From: Archangium sp.
GTDB taxonomy: Bacteria > Myxococcota > Myxococcia > Myxococcales > Myxococcaceae
Assembly: GCA_022843845.1 (NCBI GenBank)
Contig: JALHMW010000011.1
Span: 1-64,000, forward strand
DNA: 64,000 bases
Reading direction: 5' to 3'
Shown here: positions 16,253-25,542 of the stretch, one piece after another
Numbering within the stretch: the first letter of the stretch is position 1
Layout of the letters: the number at the start of each line of letters is the position of its first letter
Notes under the pieces: generated by a model
The model's database searches: none
What the model saw: only the letters and a program-made list of their open reading frames with translations
What the model was told of the DNA's origin: nothing
Translations under genes and position numbers: made by a program

Positions 16253-16981
16253 ATGATGATTCGAGCAGGGCTGACCTCACTCCTCCTGGGCCTGGCCGCG
16301 TGTACGCCTGCACCGATCGGCGACTGCAGCCCACGCAACTGTCTGGGCTGCTGCGACGCTCTTGGCCAATGCAAAGGCGGCACGGCGAACGACGCGTGTG
16401 GCTCCGGCGGGTTCAACTGTCTGGCCTGTGGTGCTGGCCAGCGCTGCGGCGCCATGACGTCGTGCGAGTTCGATCCCAACGCGCCCCGAGCGGGAGGGAG
16501 CGCAGGCTCCGGCGGTGGAGCCGGTGGTGGCGGCGTCGCGACCTTCGAGCAGGAGTTCGTCAACGCGCACAACGCAGCTCGGCGAATCGCCACGCCGGTG
16601 CCCAACCCTGCCCTGCCCGACGTCTCGTGGGACACGGCGACCGCCGCGTTCGCCAGAGAAGGCGCCGACCGCTGCATCTTCAGTCATCGGCAACAGAGCC
16701 AGTACGGCGAGAACCTGTACGCCGGCACCGCTGAGCCAACCCCCACCGAGGTCGTCGAGGCGTGGGACAGCGAGAAGAAGGACTACACCTACGCGACGAA
16801 TGTCTGCCGCGCCGGCGCCGTCTGCGGGCACTACACACAGGTGGTGTGGCGAACGAGCGTGAAGGTCGGCTGCGCCACCGCGCGCTGCACTGCCAACTCG
16901 CCCTTCGGGAATGGGCCCTGGTACCTCTCGGCCTGCAACTACTCCCCGCCTGGCAACTACGTGGGCCGGAAGCCGTACTGA
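16253..16981 (+). CDS. CAP/SCP-domain lipoprotein
   Basis: From ATG 16253 (a second ATG follows at once) the product has a lipobox (LLGLAAC), a Cys-rich segment (SPRNCLGCCDALGQC...CLACGAGQRCG), a Gly/Ser linker, and a CAP (PR-1/SCP) domain at about residues 100-242. The CAP signatures are VNAHNAARR, SHRQQSQYGENLY and GHYTQVVWRTSVKVGC, including the two His and two Glu positions of the cleft. CAP proteins are secreted and often bind lipids or act in envelope interactions; the specific role is unknown. Confidence 0.88.
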   Translation: MMIRAGLTSLLLGLAACTPAPIGDCSPRNCLGCCDALGQCKGGTANDACGSGGFNCLACGAGQRCGAMTSCEFDPNAPRAGGSAGSGGGAGGGGVATFEQEFVNAHNAARRIATPVPNPALPDVSWDTATAAFAREGADRCIFSHRQQSQYGENLYAGTAEPTPTEVVEAWDSEKKDYTYATNVCRAGAVCGHYTQVVWRTSVKVGCATARCTANSPFGNGPWYLSACNYSPPGNYVGRKPY

Positions 16982-16982
16982 G

Positions 16983-17789
16983 ATGAGCGAGCTCTTCAGC
17001 AGCAAGTACGGGCCGTGGGCCCTCGTGTGTGGCGCGTCGGAAGGGCTCGGCGCAGAGTTCGGAAAGCAGCTCGCGCGACGCGGGTTGAACGTCGTCCTCG
17101 TTGCCCGCCGCGCCGACGTGCTGGAGCAGGTGAAGGCGTCGATTTTGAGCGAGACGAAGCAGGAGGTCCGCTGCGTGACGGCTGACCTCTCCAGCGCTGA
17201 CGCGGTGAAGCTCGTCGCCGAGGCCACCGCGTCGCTCGACATCGGCGTGGTCGTCTACAACGCGGCCCTCTCTCCACTGGGCCCGTTCCTCGAGCAGTCG
17301 GTCGACGAGAGTCTGCGCGCCATCGACGTCAACGTGCGTGGGCCGATCGCGTTCTCGCATCACTTCGGCACGCGTATGGCCGCGCAGGGCCGTGGAGGCC
17401 TGGTGCTGCTCTCGTCGCTCACCGCGTTCCAGGGCTCACCGTTCGTCACGACCTACGGCGCGACCAAGGCGTTCAACCTGACGTTCGCCGAGGGGCTCTG
17501 GTTCGAGCTGAAGCAACGCGGCGTCGACGTGCTCTCGGTGTGCGCCGGCGCGACGCGCACGCCCAACCTGATGAAGGCCGCCCCCGACGGAGCACCCGGC
17601 ATGCTGGAGCCTGCGCAGGTCGTCACCGAGGCGCTCGATCGGCTCGGTGGTGGGCCCACGATGATCCCCGGCGTGTTCAACCGGTTCGCCTCGTTCATGA
17701 TGCGTCGCGTGCTGTCGCGCCGGATGACCATCTCGATCATGGGCGAACAGACTCGCAAGCTGCAGAAGCCGAAGGAGCTCCCCCGATGA
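16983..17789 (+). CDS. Short-chain dehydrogenase/reductase
   Basis: The 268-residue protein has the Rossmann cofactor motif CGASEGLGAEFG (a variant of TGxxxGxG), VVYNAAL for NAG, the catalytic Ser in LLSSLTAF, and Tyr-x-x-x-Lys in TYGATKAF. It is a classical NAD(P)-dependent SDR related to enzymes that reduce 3-oxoacyl or keto groups; the substrate is not predictable. The ATG at 16983 follows the CAP gene stop directly. The stop overlaps the next gene's ATG (ATGA). Confidence 0.88.
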   Translation: MSELFSSKYGPWALVCGASEGLGAEFGKQLARRGLNVVLVARRADVLEQVKASILSETKQEVRCVTADLSSADAVKLVAEATASLDIGVVVYNAALSPLGPFLEQSVDESLRAIDVNVRGPIAFSHHFGTRMAAQGRGGLVLLSSLTAFQGSPFVTTYGATKAFNLTFAEGLWFELKQRGVDVLSVCAGATRTPNLMKAAPDGAPGMLEPAQVVTEALDRLGGGPTMIPGVFNRFASFMMRRVLSRRMTISIMGEQTRKLQKPKELPR

Positions 17790-18364
17790 TCGCGACGTTG
17801 ATCACTGCCCTGCTCGCCGCCGAGCCAGCCTACGAGAAGGTCTCCGAGACCGATGGCATCACCATCGAGCAGCGCGCCGTCGCGGGCTCGAAGTTCGTCG
17901 AGCTGAAGTTCACGAAGGCGTCCGACAAGAGCCCACGCTCGCTCTGTGACGCGGCGTTCGGTGACGGCACGTTCGACGCGGCGGAGCCGGACCTGAAGTC
18001 ACGCGCCATCGTCCAGGAGTCGGCCGACGAGCGCGTGACGTACGAGCAGATCACGCCGCCCATCGTCAGCAACCGCGACTACGTGGTGCGCGCGCGGCGG
18101 ATCATGGAGGGATCGAGCTGCCGCATGACGTTCGAGGCGGCGAACGATCTCGGCCCCAGGCCGCCCGAGGGCTGGGTTCGCGTCAGCAAGCTCAAAGGCC
18201 ACTGGCTCTTCGAGCCGATGGAGGGCGGCAAGACGAAGCTCACCTACGTCGTCTTCACCGATCCAGGCGGCTCGATTCCACCGTTCCTCGTCGAGGGCAA
18301 CCGCCGGAAGCTGGGCGTCAACTGGGTGAAGATGATCGAATCGCGGGGGAAGACGGCGCCGTAG
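17786..18364 (+). CDS. START/SRPBCC-like domain protein with signal peptide
   Basis: The 192-residue product starts with a short hydrophobic leader (MIATLITALLAAEPA). A single START-type lipid-binding domain follows: GITIEQRAVAGSKFVELKFT, then PPIVSNRDYVVRARR, then LKGHWLFEPMEGGKTKLTYVVFTDPGGSIP. START domains hold hydrophobic ligands, so a periplasmic lipid or polyketide carrier role is possible. It overlaps the SDR gene by 4 bases; the pair could act on the same ligand (inference). Its 3' end overlaps the convergent EamA gene by 47 bases. Confidence 0.78.
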   Translation: MIATLITALLAAEPAYEKVSETDGITIEQRAVAGSKFVELKFTKASDKSPRSLCDAAFGDGTFDAAEPDLKSRAIVQESADERVTYEQITPPIVSNRDYVVRARRIMEGSSCRMTFEAANDLGPRPPEGWVRVSKLKGHWLFEPMEGGKTKLTYVVFTDPGGSIPPFLVEGNRRKLGVNWVKMIESRGKTAP

Positions 18365-19238
18365 GCGTTCTCCCGACGACGACCATCGCGGTCGCGCCGA
18401 CGATCAGCAGCACCGCGACGATCACCTCGGGGCCGATCGACTCGCCGCCGAACAGCGTGCCGATGAGCACCGCGATGGCAGGGTTCACGTACGAATAGCT
18501 CGTCGCCACCGCCGGCCGCGTCGCCCGCAGCAGGTACGTGTACGCGGAGTACGCCACCAGCGAGCCGAAGATGCAGAGGTAGACCCACGCGAGCGCGACC
18601 TTGAGCGGAATCTCGGTCGGGGCCCGTTCGCCGATCGCCAGGCTCACCAGCCCCGTCGCGACGCCGCCGGTGATCATCTGCGTCGCCGCCGAGGTCAGCC
18701 CTCTGGGGAGCGGGAGCTTCCTCGCCAGCATCGAGCCCGCGGCCCATGCGATGGGCGCCACCAGGAGGATCGCCGCCGCAAACGGCTCGGCGCGAAGCTC
18801 CTGCCCGAAGCCGAGCACTGCCACGCCCGCGAAGCCGAGGGTCAGGCCGATCCACTCCCGCGGCGTCGTCTTCTCACCGAAGAGCGGCCCCATCGCCGCA
18901 GCGCACAGCGGCATCGTGCCGCAGACCACCGCCGCGATGCCCGACGAGATGTGCTTCTCGGCGTACGCGACCGTGCCGTTGCCCAGCACGAACATGAGGA
19001 TGCCGACCGGTGCCGAGAGCAGCCACTCCTTGCGAGTCGGCCACGCGGCGCCGCGGCTCTTCATGAAGACCAGCAACACCACGCCGACGAGCACGAAGCG
19101 CGCGCACGCCATCATGAACGGCGGGAGCACCTCGACGGCGATACGCATCGCCAGGTAGGTCGACCCCCAGACCAGGTACACCGCGCCGAGGGCGGGGATC
19201 ACGAAGCGGGTGTCAGGTGCTGAAGGCGCCAACGACAT
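18318..19238 (-). CDS. EamA-family (DMT) transporter
   Basis: The 306-residue membrane protein has ten predicted helices in two EamA repeats (VYLVWGSTYLAMRIAVE in the first; WVYLCIFGSLVAYSAYTYLLR in the second), close to the YedA/RhaT-like drug/metabolite exporters of the inner membrane. Substrates of such proteins are often amino acids or metabolites, but nothing here specifies one. The gene starts with ATG 19238 and converges on the START-domain gene, overlapping it by 47 bases. Confidence 0.88.
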   Translation of the reverse strand: MSLAPSAPDTRFVIPALGAVYLVWGSTYLAMRIAVEVLPPFMMACARFVLVGVVLLVFMKSRGAAWPTRKEWLLSAPVGILMFVLGNGTVAYAEKHISSGIAAVVCGTMPLCAAAMGPLFGEKTTPREWIGLTLGFAGVAVLGFGQELRAEPFAAAILLVAPIAWAAGSMLARKLPLPRGLTSAATQMITGGVATGLVSLAIGERAPTEIPLKVALAWVYLCIFGSLVAYSAYTYLLRATRPAVATSYSYVNPAIAVLIGTLFGGESIGPEVIVAVLLIVGATAMVVVGRTPTAPSSPAIRSSSPS

Positions 19239-19277
19239 GGGCGCCTCACCTAACGGCTGAGGCGAGCAGAGTCTCCT

Positions 19278-20297
19278 CTAGAAGCGCCCGACGAGCGCGG
19301 GCCCGACCGCGACGGCCTCGTTGCGCCAGCCCGACGGCATCATCGTGATCGTCGGCTGCACGGCCACTGCCGGCGGCACTGGAGCGTCGGGATCGTCGGC
19401 CGTGAGGAAGTACGTGATGCCGAAGGTGCCGATGGTGGTGATGAGCGTCGCCGCCGAGACGATCTGCAGGTTGCCACCGCCCAGCAAGAGCCCCAACATC
19501 AGCGTGAGCGCCCCGACGCCGAGGGGGAGCGCCGTGAGCTTCAAGATGCGACCGGCCACGAGATCCGGTCCGAGCGCCCAGAGCGCGCCGAGCGCCATGC
19601 CGAAGGCCGGCGCGAAGAGGATCGCCGAGACCCGTGCGTTCGGGTCGATTCCAGCGAAGAGCAACGACGCGAGCGCCGTGATGACGAAGGCGTACGTCGA
19701 CGTCATGCCCATCAGCGCCAGATCTTCGCCCGAGATGTCCTCGGTGCTCCAGAGCGCGATCAACGGCACCAACATGCCGATCTGCGAGCCAGCCAGCGCG
19801 ATCAGGCTCGCGATGGAGAACTGGCTGACGACCAGGGCCGTCGAGAGCCCGAACCCGGCCAACGCGCCGACGCCAAGGCCGAGCGCGATGGTGCCGGCGG
19901 TGGCGACCCCGATCGGGTGCGCGTACTGGAGCGCCGTCGCCGCTCCACCCAGCACCACCCCACCCAGCAGCGCCCCGATGAACGCGCCGCCACTGCCGCC
20001 ACCACCGATGCCCGTGCCGGCCAGCGCGCCCAGGATGAGACCATCAACCGCCTCCGAGAACGCGAACAACGCGCCGCCCGGGCCGGCCGAGAACCGGCTG
20101 AACCGGCCGCCCTTCGTGACCCGATCCGACGCCTTCGGCCCCGGGGGCGTTGGCGTGGTGGCTTCAGGCTCGGCGGGCGGCGGTGGTGGCGCGGTGACGG
20201 CGTCGGGAGGCGCGCTCGGGGGGCTCTCTGCCGTCTGCGCGACTGCCAGCTGGGCGAGCAAGACGACCGGAAGCATCCATCGGAGGAGTTGGATCAT
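19278..20297 (-). CDS. Proline-rich multi-span membrane protein
   Basis: A signal peptide (MIQLLRWMLPVVLLAQLAVA) is followed by a Pro/Ala/Glu-rich linker (residues about 22-55) and then by about eight glycine-rich hydrophobic segments to the C-terminus. Glycine-dense helices (GTGIGGGGSGGAFIGALLGGVVLGG) stand out. No family was recognised. It could be an inner-membrane protein with a periplasmic Pro-rich N-terminus; the start at ATG 20297 fits the signal peptide. Confidence 0.62.
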   Translation of the reverse strand: MIQLLRWMLPVVLLAQLAVAQTAESPPSAPPDAVTAPPPPPAEPEATTPTPPGPKASDRVTKGGRFSRFSAGPGGALFAFSEAVDGLILGALAGTGIGGGGSGGAFIGALLGGVVLGGAATALQYAHPIGVATAGTIALGLGVGALAGFGLSTALVVSQFSIASLIALAGSQIGMLVPLIALWSTEDISGEDLALMGMTSTYAFVITALASLLFAGIDPNARVSAILFAPAFGMALGALWALGPDLVAGRILKLTALPLGVGALTLMLGLLLGGGNLQIVSAATLITTIGTFGITYFLTADDPDAPVPPAVAVQPTITMMPSGWRNEAVAVGPALVGRF

Positions 20298-20381
20298 CAG
20301 GGGTGCGAAGAAAGCACACCCCGTGCCCGATGGAGAGAATGTCGAATCAGTGACTTCGCGACGGGGCGCCTCGAAAAACCG

Positions 20382-21164
20382 TCACTCGACCGTGCTTCGG
20401 CCCCAGTAGACGAACGCGTTGGCGTGCGGAGCGACCGGCTCGAGCCCCAACGCCGGGAAGAGCGCTGGGTCGGAGCTCTTCATCAGCACCATTCGTCGGG
20501 CGACCCGGCGGGCCTCGTCGACGGCAGCGCGAGTAAGCGGACGGGAGTTGGCAAAACGCCGCAGCTCGTCGAACGCTGGTGACGCCTTCTTCGTGCGCTC
20601 GAACATCGGGTCGAAGAAGACGACGTCGACGCTCCGGGACGGCTGCGCACGGAGCCACGTCTCGGCGTCGGCGTGGTGCACCTCGATGGGCCCGCTCGAA
20701 GGCCACGGCGTCTCGAGCGGCAGGCCCTCGGCGAGCAGCACCGCGAGCGGCTTCGACGCTTCGAGGCCGATCACGCGCCCGCCAGGGCCCGCCGCGCTCG
20801 CCAACACCCGCGCATCAGCACCAAGCCCGCAGGTCGCGTCGACGACCACCTCTCCGGGACGGATGCCGGCCTCGAGCAGCAGGCGATCGGGCATCTGCGT
20901 GCCTCGACCGAGCCGCTTCAGCCGCAGCATCGCGAGCCCGGGAGAGACGCCGAGCGCGCCCGTGGCATCGACGAGCGACCAGCCCTGCCCGCCTCTCACC
21001 AGGAACGCGTTCGCGACGACGCCAAGCTGCGGCCCGAGCCCTCGTTTGTGGGGCCGCTCGAACAGCGGCAGCGCCCACGTCGCAGAGACCCGTCTGGCGT
21101 CGGCGATGAACTGGGGTGACGGCTCATTGCTCCACGTCACCGCGAGCGGCTCAGGGCTTCGCAT
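20382..21164 (-). CDS. RsmJ-like SAM-dependent methyltransferase
   Basis: The frame is open from 21218, but ATG 21164 gives a 260-residue product. It shows the SAM-binding motif VVDATCGLGADARVLA and the block DVVFFDPMFERTKKA, which matches the DPMF(P) motif of RsmJ, the 16S rRNA guanine-N2 methyltransferase. The N-terminal region (residues 1-90) differs from E. coli RsmJ, so a related methyltransferase is possible. The start overlaps the 3' end of the PhnD-like gene by 14 bases. Confidence 0.72.
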   Translation of the reverse strand: MRSPEPLAVTWSNEPSPQFIADARRVSATWALPLFERPHKRGLGPQLGVVANAFLVRGGQGWSLVDATGALGVSPGLAMLRLKRLGRGTQMPDRLLLEAGIRPGEVVVDATCGLGADARVLASAAGPGGRVIGLEASKPLAVLLAEGLPLETPWPSSGPIEVHHADAETWLRAQPSRSVDVVFFDPMFERTKKASPAFDELRRFANSRPLTRAAVDEARRVARRMVLMKSSDPALFPALGLEPVAPHANAFVYWGRSTVE

Positions 21165-22068
21165 CCCACGCCCCGACCTCGGCCGCGACCTTCCGCACGC
21201 CGTCGTACGCCGCGTCATCAGGAGGCTGGAAGCCGTTGACGCTCATCGGCGACAGGAGCTCCCGGCCGACGCGATCACGCACGGTCAGCACCATCAACAG
21301 CCGCTGGATCTCGGTGCGCACCACCTCGGGCAGCTCGGGGCGCGCGCAGAGGATGTCGCGCGGCGTGCGCTCCGTCTTCGCGATGATGCGAAACGAGAGC
21401 GGGTCGATGTCCTTCGAGCGTTTGAGCGACACGAGAGAGCCCTGGTAGGTCGCCCCGGCGTCGATGCGGCCTTCGAGCACCGCGAGCAGCACCGCCTCGT
21501 GATTACCGAGGAACTCGATCGGCCCGAGGTGCTTCTTCGGGTCGATGCCCTGATCGAGCATCGCCTTGACGGCGTAGATGTAGCCCGACGTCGACGCGCG
21601 ATCGACGAAGCCGAACCGCGCTCCCGGCAGATCCGCCACGCTGCGAATCGGGCTGTCCTCGCGAACGACGATGTAGCCGGCAGACGTCGCCGAGCCGTCA
21701 CCGATCATCTGCACGAGGCATGGCAGAGGGCGCTGCTCGTGCGCGAGCGCGTAGGTGTACGGGCTCAGCATCACCACGTCGAAGTCGCCGGCGGCCGTCT
21801 TCGCGACGACGTCTTCATAGCTCTCGCCGATCACCAGCTCGACCGGCACGCCCAGCTGCCGGGAGAGGTAGTCGACGAGCTTCGCGTAGCTCTTCTCGAG
21901 CGACTCTCTCTCGAGGACTGGCGGCACCAGCATGCGCAGCCTGGTGAAGCCTGCGGGCGCAGCGAAGATCGACTGTCGAACCGGCGCCTGGCGAGGCCTG
22001 ACGGGGGCTGGCGCGATGGGCTGCGCGCACGAGGCCAGAACCAAAAGCCCCAGCGCCAGGCCCCTCAT
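21151..22068 (-). CDS. PhnD-like periplasmic binding lipoprotein
   Basis: The 305-residue protein has a lipobox (LLVLASC, residues 8-14) and the phosphate/phosphonate-type binding fold: YAKLVDYLSRQLGVPVELV, DVVMLSPYTYALAH, GFVDRASTSGYIYA, and AGATYQGSLVSL. PhnD-family proteins bind phosphonates or phosphite for ABC importers, but no permease or ATPase is nearby. Instead the ATG overlaps the stop of a membrane diguanylate cyclase gene. A sensory role, presenting a ligand to that cyclase, is a plausible inference; a transport role with distant partners cannot be excluded. Confidence 0.82.
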   Translation of the reverse strand: MRGLALGLLVLASCAQPIAPAPVRPRQAPVRQSIFAAPAGFTRLRMLVPPVLERESLEKSYAKLVDYLSRQLGVPVELVIGESYEDVVAKTAAGDFDVVMLSPYTYALAHEQRPLPCLVQMIGDGSATSAGYIVVREDSPIRSVADLPGARFGFVDRASTSGYIYAVKAMLDQGIDPKKHLGPIEFLGNHEAVLLAVLEGRIDAGATYQGSLVSLKRSKDIDPLSFRIIAKTERTPRDILCARPELPEVVRTEIQRLLMVLTVRDRVGRELLSPMSVNGFQPPDDAAYDGVRKVAAEVGAWDAKP

Positions 22069-23345
22069 GCGGCCTTTGCTCCGACGACCTTGTTTCGGCC
22101 CTGACGCTTGGCGACGTAGAGCGCCTGATCGGCGGCCTCGAGCACCGTCTCGGCCGTCGCGCCGTCTTCAGGGAAGGTCGCGACGCCGACGCTGACGGTG
22201 ATGCGCTGGGTCCACCTCGTGCCCTCGTTGATCTTCAGCTCGACCGACTCCCGCATGCGCTCGGCGACCTGTATCGCCTCGGCCTTGGTTGTCTCGGGCA
22301 GCAACACGGCGAACTCTTCTCCACCGTAGCGGGAGATCAGATCGGTCTGGCGAAGGTCGGCGCTGAGCACCTCGGCGAGCCTGCGCAGCAGCTCGTCACC
22401 GGCCGGGTGCCCCATCGAGTCATTCACCTTCTTGAAGAAGTCGACGTCGAGCATCAGCACGGCGAGCGGCCGCTTGTGGCGCTCACAGCGCAGCAGCTCC
22501 GAGTGGAGCGTCTCCTGGAACCGGCGGTGGTTGAAGAGCCCGGTCAGCCCATCGGTCACCGCGAGGCGCTCGAGCCGCGCGTTGGCCTCGGAGAGCTCGC
22601 GCGTGCGATCGGCGACGGTGTGCTCGAGGTTCTCACGCTCGCTCTGCAGCGCCGTGGCCATGCGGTTCACGATGTCGGAGAGCTCGGCCATCTCACGTCC
22701 GGGGAGCGAGGGCACGCGGGTCGACAGGTGCCCTTCTCCCATGCGGCGCACCGAGTGCTCGAGCACGCGCACTGGCCGAATCACCACGCGGTTGAGGCCG
22801 AGGAACAACGCGCCGGCGATGAAGAAGAACAGGCCCGCCGTGCCCATCGCCCACCGGCGACGCACCACCGCGAACGCCTCTTCCATCTGCGCGAGCGAGA
22901 ACCGGGCCGTCACCGTCGCCCAGCGAATGCCCGAGGTCGCCGGCGTGGCGATGCGCAGCACGTTGCCCTCGCGCACCCACGTCGGTCCCTCGGAGCCGAG
23001 CGCCTGCTGGGTGAAGGGATCGGTCAGCACCCGGTTGAACTTCTCAGGGCTCGAGTGCGCCATCACGCGGGCGTCGTCGTCGATCACCGCGAGCTCGAGC
23101 AGGCCATGAGGCGAGAGCCGCTCGGCGGTGTGCGCGACCACGGTGTCGAGGCCCGCCATGTCGTTCTGCGCGACCGAGGTCGCCACGGTGACGCTCAGCG
23201 CTTCGAGCGCGGTGAGGTTGAGCTCCTTGAATTGCTCGAGCTCGTCGCGATTCGAGGCACGCACGGCGATGAAGGCGACCGCAGTCAGCGCGATGGCGAC
23301 GACGCCGGGTACCAGCAGCGTCAGCTGTCCGCGGATGCCGATCAC
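22065..23345 (-). CDS. Membrane diguanylate cyclase (periplasmic sensor-HAMP-GGDEF)
   Basis: The 426-residue protein makes c-di-GMP from GTP. One membrane helix (about residues 10-27) and a second (168-186) enclose a periplasmic sensor region of about 140 residues. A HAMP segment (residues about 187-240), a short coiled coil and a GGDEF domain follow. The active site is GGEEF at 341-345, preceded by an RxxD inhibitory site (R332-D335) at the usual five-residue spacing, so product inhibition is expected. It overlaps the PhnD-like gene by 4 bases and follows a second cyclase gene on the same strand. Confidence 0.92.
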   Translation of the reverse strand: MIGIRGQLTLLVPGVVAIALTAVAFIAVRASNRDELEQFKELNLTALEALSVTVATSVAQNDMAGLDTVVAHTAERLSPHGLLELAVIDDDARVMAHSSPEKFNRVLTDPFTQQALGSEGPTWVREGNVLRIATPATSGIRWATVTARFSLAQMEEAFAVVRRRWAMGTAGLFFFIAGALFLGLNRVVIRPVRVLEHSVRRMGEGHLSTRVPSLPGREMAELSDIVNRMATALQSERENLEHTVADRTRELSEANARLERLAVTDGLTGLFNHRRFQETLHSELLRCERHKRPLAVLMLDVDFFKKVNDSMGHPAGDELLRRLAEVLSADLRQTDLISRYGGEEFAVLLPETTKAEAIQVAERMRESVELKINEGTRWTQRITVSVGVATFPEDGATAETVLEAADQALYVAKRQGRNKVVGAKAA

Positions 23346-23373
23346 GCTGTGTGTTCCTCCAGACCCGCGCGTT

Positions 23374-25542
23374 TCAGCTGGCCTTCTGCGCCTGCAGCTG
23401 AGCCACCGTCACCGACTGGTTTCGCCCGTGGCGCTTCGCAAAGTACAGGCACTGGTCCGCGAGGTCGATGAGCGTCTGCTTGGCCTCGCCATGATCCGGG
23501 AACGTCGCGACGCCGAGCGACATGGTGATCTTCAGCGGACCCTGCTCTGTCTGGAAGACCTCTTTGAGCACCCGCTCACGAATGCGCTCGGCGATCGCGT
23601 GCGCGCCCTTCATGTCGGTCTCGGGCATGACGATGCAGAACTCCTCGCCGCCGTAGCGGGCCACCACGTCGGTGTCCCGCGCAGTCTCACGCAAGATGCG
23701 CGCGACGCCCTTGAGCACCTGATCGCCCGTGGGGTGGCCGTAGGTGTCGTTGACGCTCTTGAAGTGATCGACGTCGGTGAGCACGACCGAGACCTTCCGC
23801 CCGTACCGCTTGGCGGTGGCCATCGCGTCGTCGAAGCGGCTCTGGAAGGTGCGGTGGTTGAGCAGGCCGGTGAGCCCGTCGGTCGTCGCCATGCGCTCCA
23901 TCTGCTCGTACAGCTGCGCGCGGAGCACCGCCTGGGCGGCCTGAATGGCGATCACCTCGAGCATGCGCAGCTCGTCGTCGTCGAAGGCGGCCTTGCGGCG
24001 TGAGCCCGAGACGAGCGTCCCGAGAATGCGGTTGCCGGCGACGAGCGGGAAGATCTTGAGGCTCTGGAGCCCACGGATCTGCGTGTCGTCGTCGAAGATG
24101 ATCTGCCGATCCATCGCGCCGACGTCTCGCCCGGGGAGCGGCGCCCCGTAGCGCACGACGTTCGCCACCAGCCCGTTGTTGTCGGGGAAGGTCTGGCCCT
24201 CGAGCGCGCGGCCCGCAGAGGTGACGCCGCTCATGCGCACGATGCGGTGCTGTCGCGCGCCGTTCTGCTCGGCGACGAGGGTGACGGCGCAGAAGTCGAG
24301 CTGGGCCACCTGACGCGCGCTCTCGAGCACCGCGAGGAAGACCTGCTCCGGAGAGCTGGCGCGATTGAGCTCTTCGATGGCGCGGAAGAACCGGTCCTTC
24401 TCGTCGCGCGAGCGGCGAATGTAGCCCATCACCCGCTCCACCTCGATCGCCCGCAAGACCTCACCGGCGATCGTCGAGAGCAGCTTCTCGTCTTCTTCCG
24501 TGAAGGGGTGGTTCTCGATGCGATCGGCCACCAGCACGCCGCGCACCAGGCCCGTGCCCTCGAGAATGGGCACCGCCACCACCGCGCGCACCGTCGGCCC
24601 GCCGGACTCGTAGTGGGTGACGCCCTTGAGGCCCGCCTGGCCGTTCATGCGCACCGGCACGCTGCGCTTGAGGAGCGCGCCGAAGATGCCCTCGCCTGCC
24701 GCGAAGCGCTCGCGCTGCACGTGCTCACTCGCCGAGCGGCAGTCATGGAGCTTGAGCGAGCGATCGTCCGACGTGAGCAGGAACGCGCCGACGCTGTGGG
24801 CCTTCAGCGCGACCTCGGCGACCTCGAGCGCGCTGCCCGTGGCGCCTTCGATCTCCTTCACGGCGGCGAGCAGCCACTTCTCGTGATCCTTCACGCCGGG
24901 CATCGAGTCGTGCGTGCCGCTCGAGACGAGGCGGAAGGTGCGCGCGCGCTCCTCGACCTCTTTGAGGCGCAGCTTCACGGCCTCGTCTTCGGCGGTGCGC
25001 GACACCGCGAGCCGGGCCGAGAGCACCACGTGGTAGAGCACGGCGAACAACCCGATGAAGGTGACGCGCGCGAGGAACGTGCCCCAGCGATCGGGCAACG
25101 TCAGCACCGCGTCGAACAACACCGCCGTGCCCAGCAACGTGACGCCGGCGGTGCGCGAGAGGAACGACACCAGGAACGCCATCAACAGGTAGACGACTGG
25201 GAAGAGCAGCTCGCTGCTCAAGGCGACGGCGACGAAGGCCACCGCGAGGCCCGTCGCGCCGAGCTCCAGTTCGTCGCGCAGGCTGACCGCCACGTGCAGC
25301 ATCGAGCGCCGCACCCGGCGAATCGTCGACAGCGTCGTGGCGAGCAGCAACAACCCGAACACTGCCGCGTCGGCCCACTCGAGCCCCTCGAACGAGCGGA
25401 ACCGGCCTCGCGCGAGGAACGCGAACGTCATCAACACCGAGACCGCTGGCACCAGCCGCACCAGGCTCTGGGCCCACTTCGCGGGCGTGAAGCTCATCGA
25501 GCGCGGCGCTTTGAAGCGTGGCAGTGAAGACACCGGCGTCAT
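23374..25542 (-). CDS. GAF-GAF-GGDEF diguanylate cyclase with membrane N-terminus
   Basis: The 722-residue protein has about five or six membrane helices (residues about 25-180), two GAF-type sensory domains (about 225-385 and 400-555) and a C-terminal GGDEF domain (about 560-715). The active site is RYGGEEFCIVMPE and an RxxD site (RDTD) precedes it by five residues. Hence an active, feedback-controlled cyclase is expected. GAF domains bind small ligands or chromophores; no bilin or heme motif is evident. The ATG overlaps the stop of the FtsB-like gene. The arrangement suggests one transcript with the downstream cyclase and PhnD-like genes. Confidence 0.9.
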   Translation of the reverse strand: MTPVSSLPRFKAPRSMSFTPAKWAQSLVRLVPAVSVLMTFAFLARGRFRSFEGLEWADAAVFGLLLLATTLSTIRRVRRSMLHVAVSLRDELELGATGLAVAFVAVALSSELLFPVVYLLMAFLVSFLSRTAGVTLLGTAVLFDAVLTLPDRWGTFLARVTFIGLFAVLYHVVLSARLAVSRTAEDEAVKLRLKEVEERARTFRLVSSGTHDSMPGVKDHEKWLLAAVKEIEGATGSALEVAEVALKAHSVGAFLLTSDDRSLKLHDCRSASEHVQRERFAAGEGIFGALLKRSVPVRMNGQAGLKGVTHYESGGPTVRAVVAVPILEGTGLVRGVLVADRIENHPFTEEDEKLLSTIAGEVLRAIEVERVMGYIRRSRDEKDRFFRAIEELNRASSPEQVFLAVLESARQVAQLDFCAVTLVAEQNGARQHRIVRMSGVTSAGRALEGQTFPDNNGLVANVVRYGAPLPGRDVGAMDRQIIFDDDTQIRGLQSLKIFPLVAGNRILGTLVSGSRRKAAFDDDELRMLEVIAIQAAQAVLRAQLYEQMERMATTDGLTGLLNHRTFQSRFDDAMATAKRYGRKVSVVLTDVDHFKSVNDTYGHPTGDQVLKGVARILRETARDTDVVARYGGEEFCIVMPETDMKGAHAIAERIRERVLKEVFQTEQGPLKITMSLGVATFPDHGEAKQTLIDLADQCLYFAKRHGRNQSVTVAQLQAQKAS

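Noticed and set aside
15121-16677. 518-codon minus-strand frame across the phosphoesterase and CAP genes
   Set aside because: It crosses two genes with clear signal peptides and domains on the plus strand and has no motif of its own.
20419-22104. 561-codon plus-strand frame opposite the methyltransferase and PhnD-like genes
   Set aside because: Shadow frame; both minus-strand genes have clear family motifs.
24247-25527. 426-codon plus-strand frame opposite the GAF-GGDEF cyclase
   Set aside because: Arg/His/Glu-rich shadow translation of a well-supported gene.
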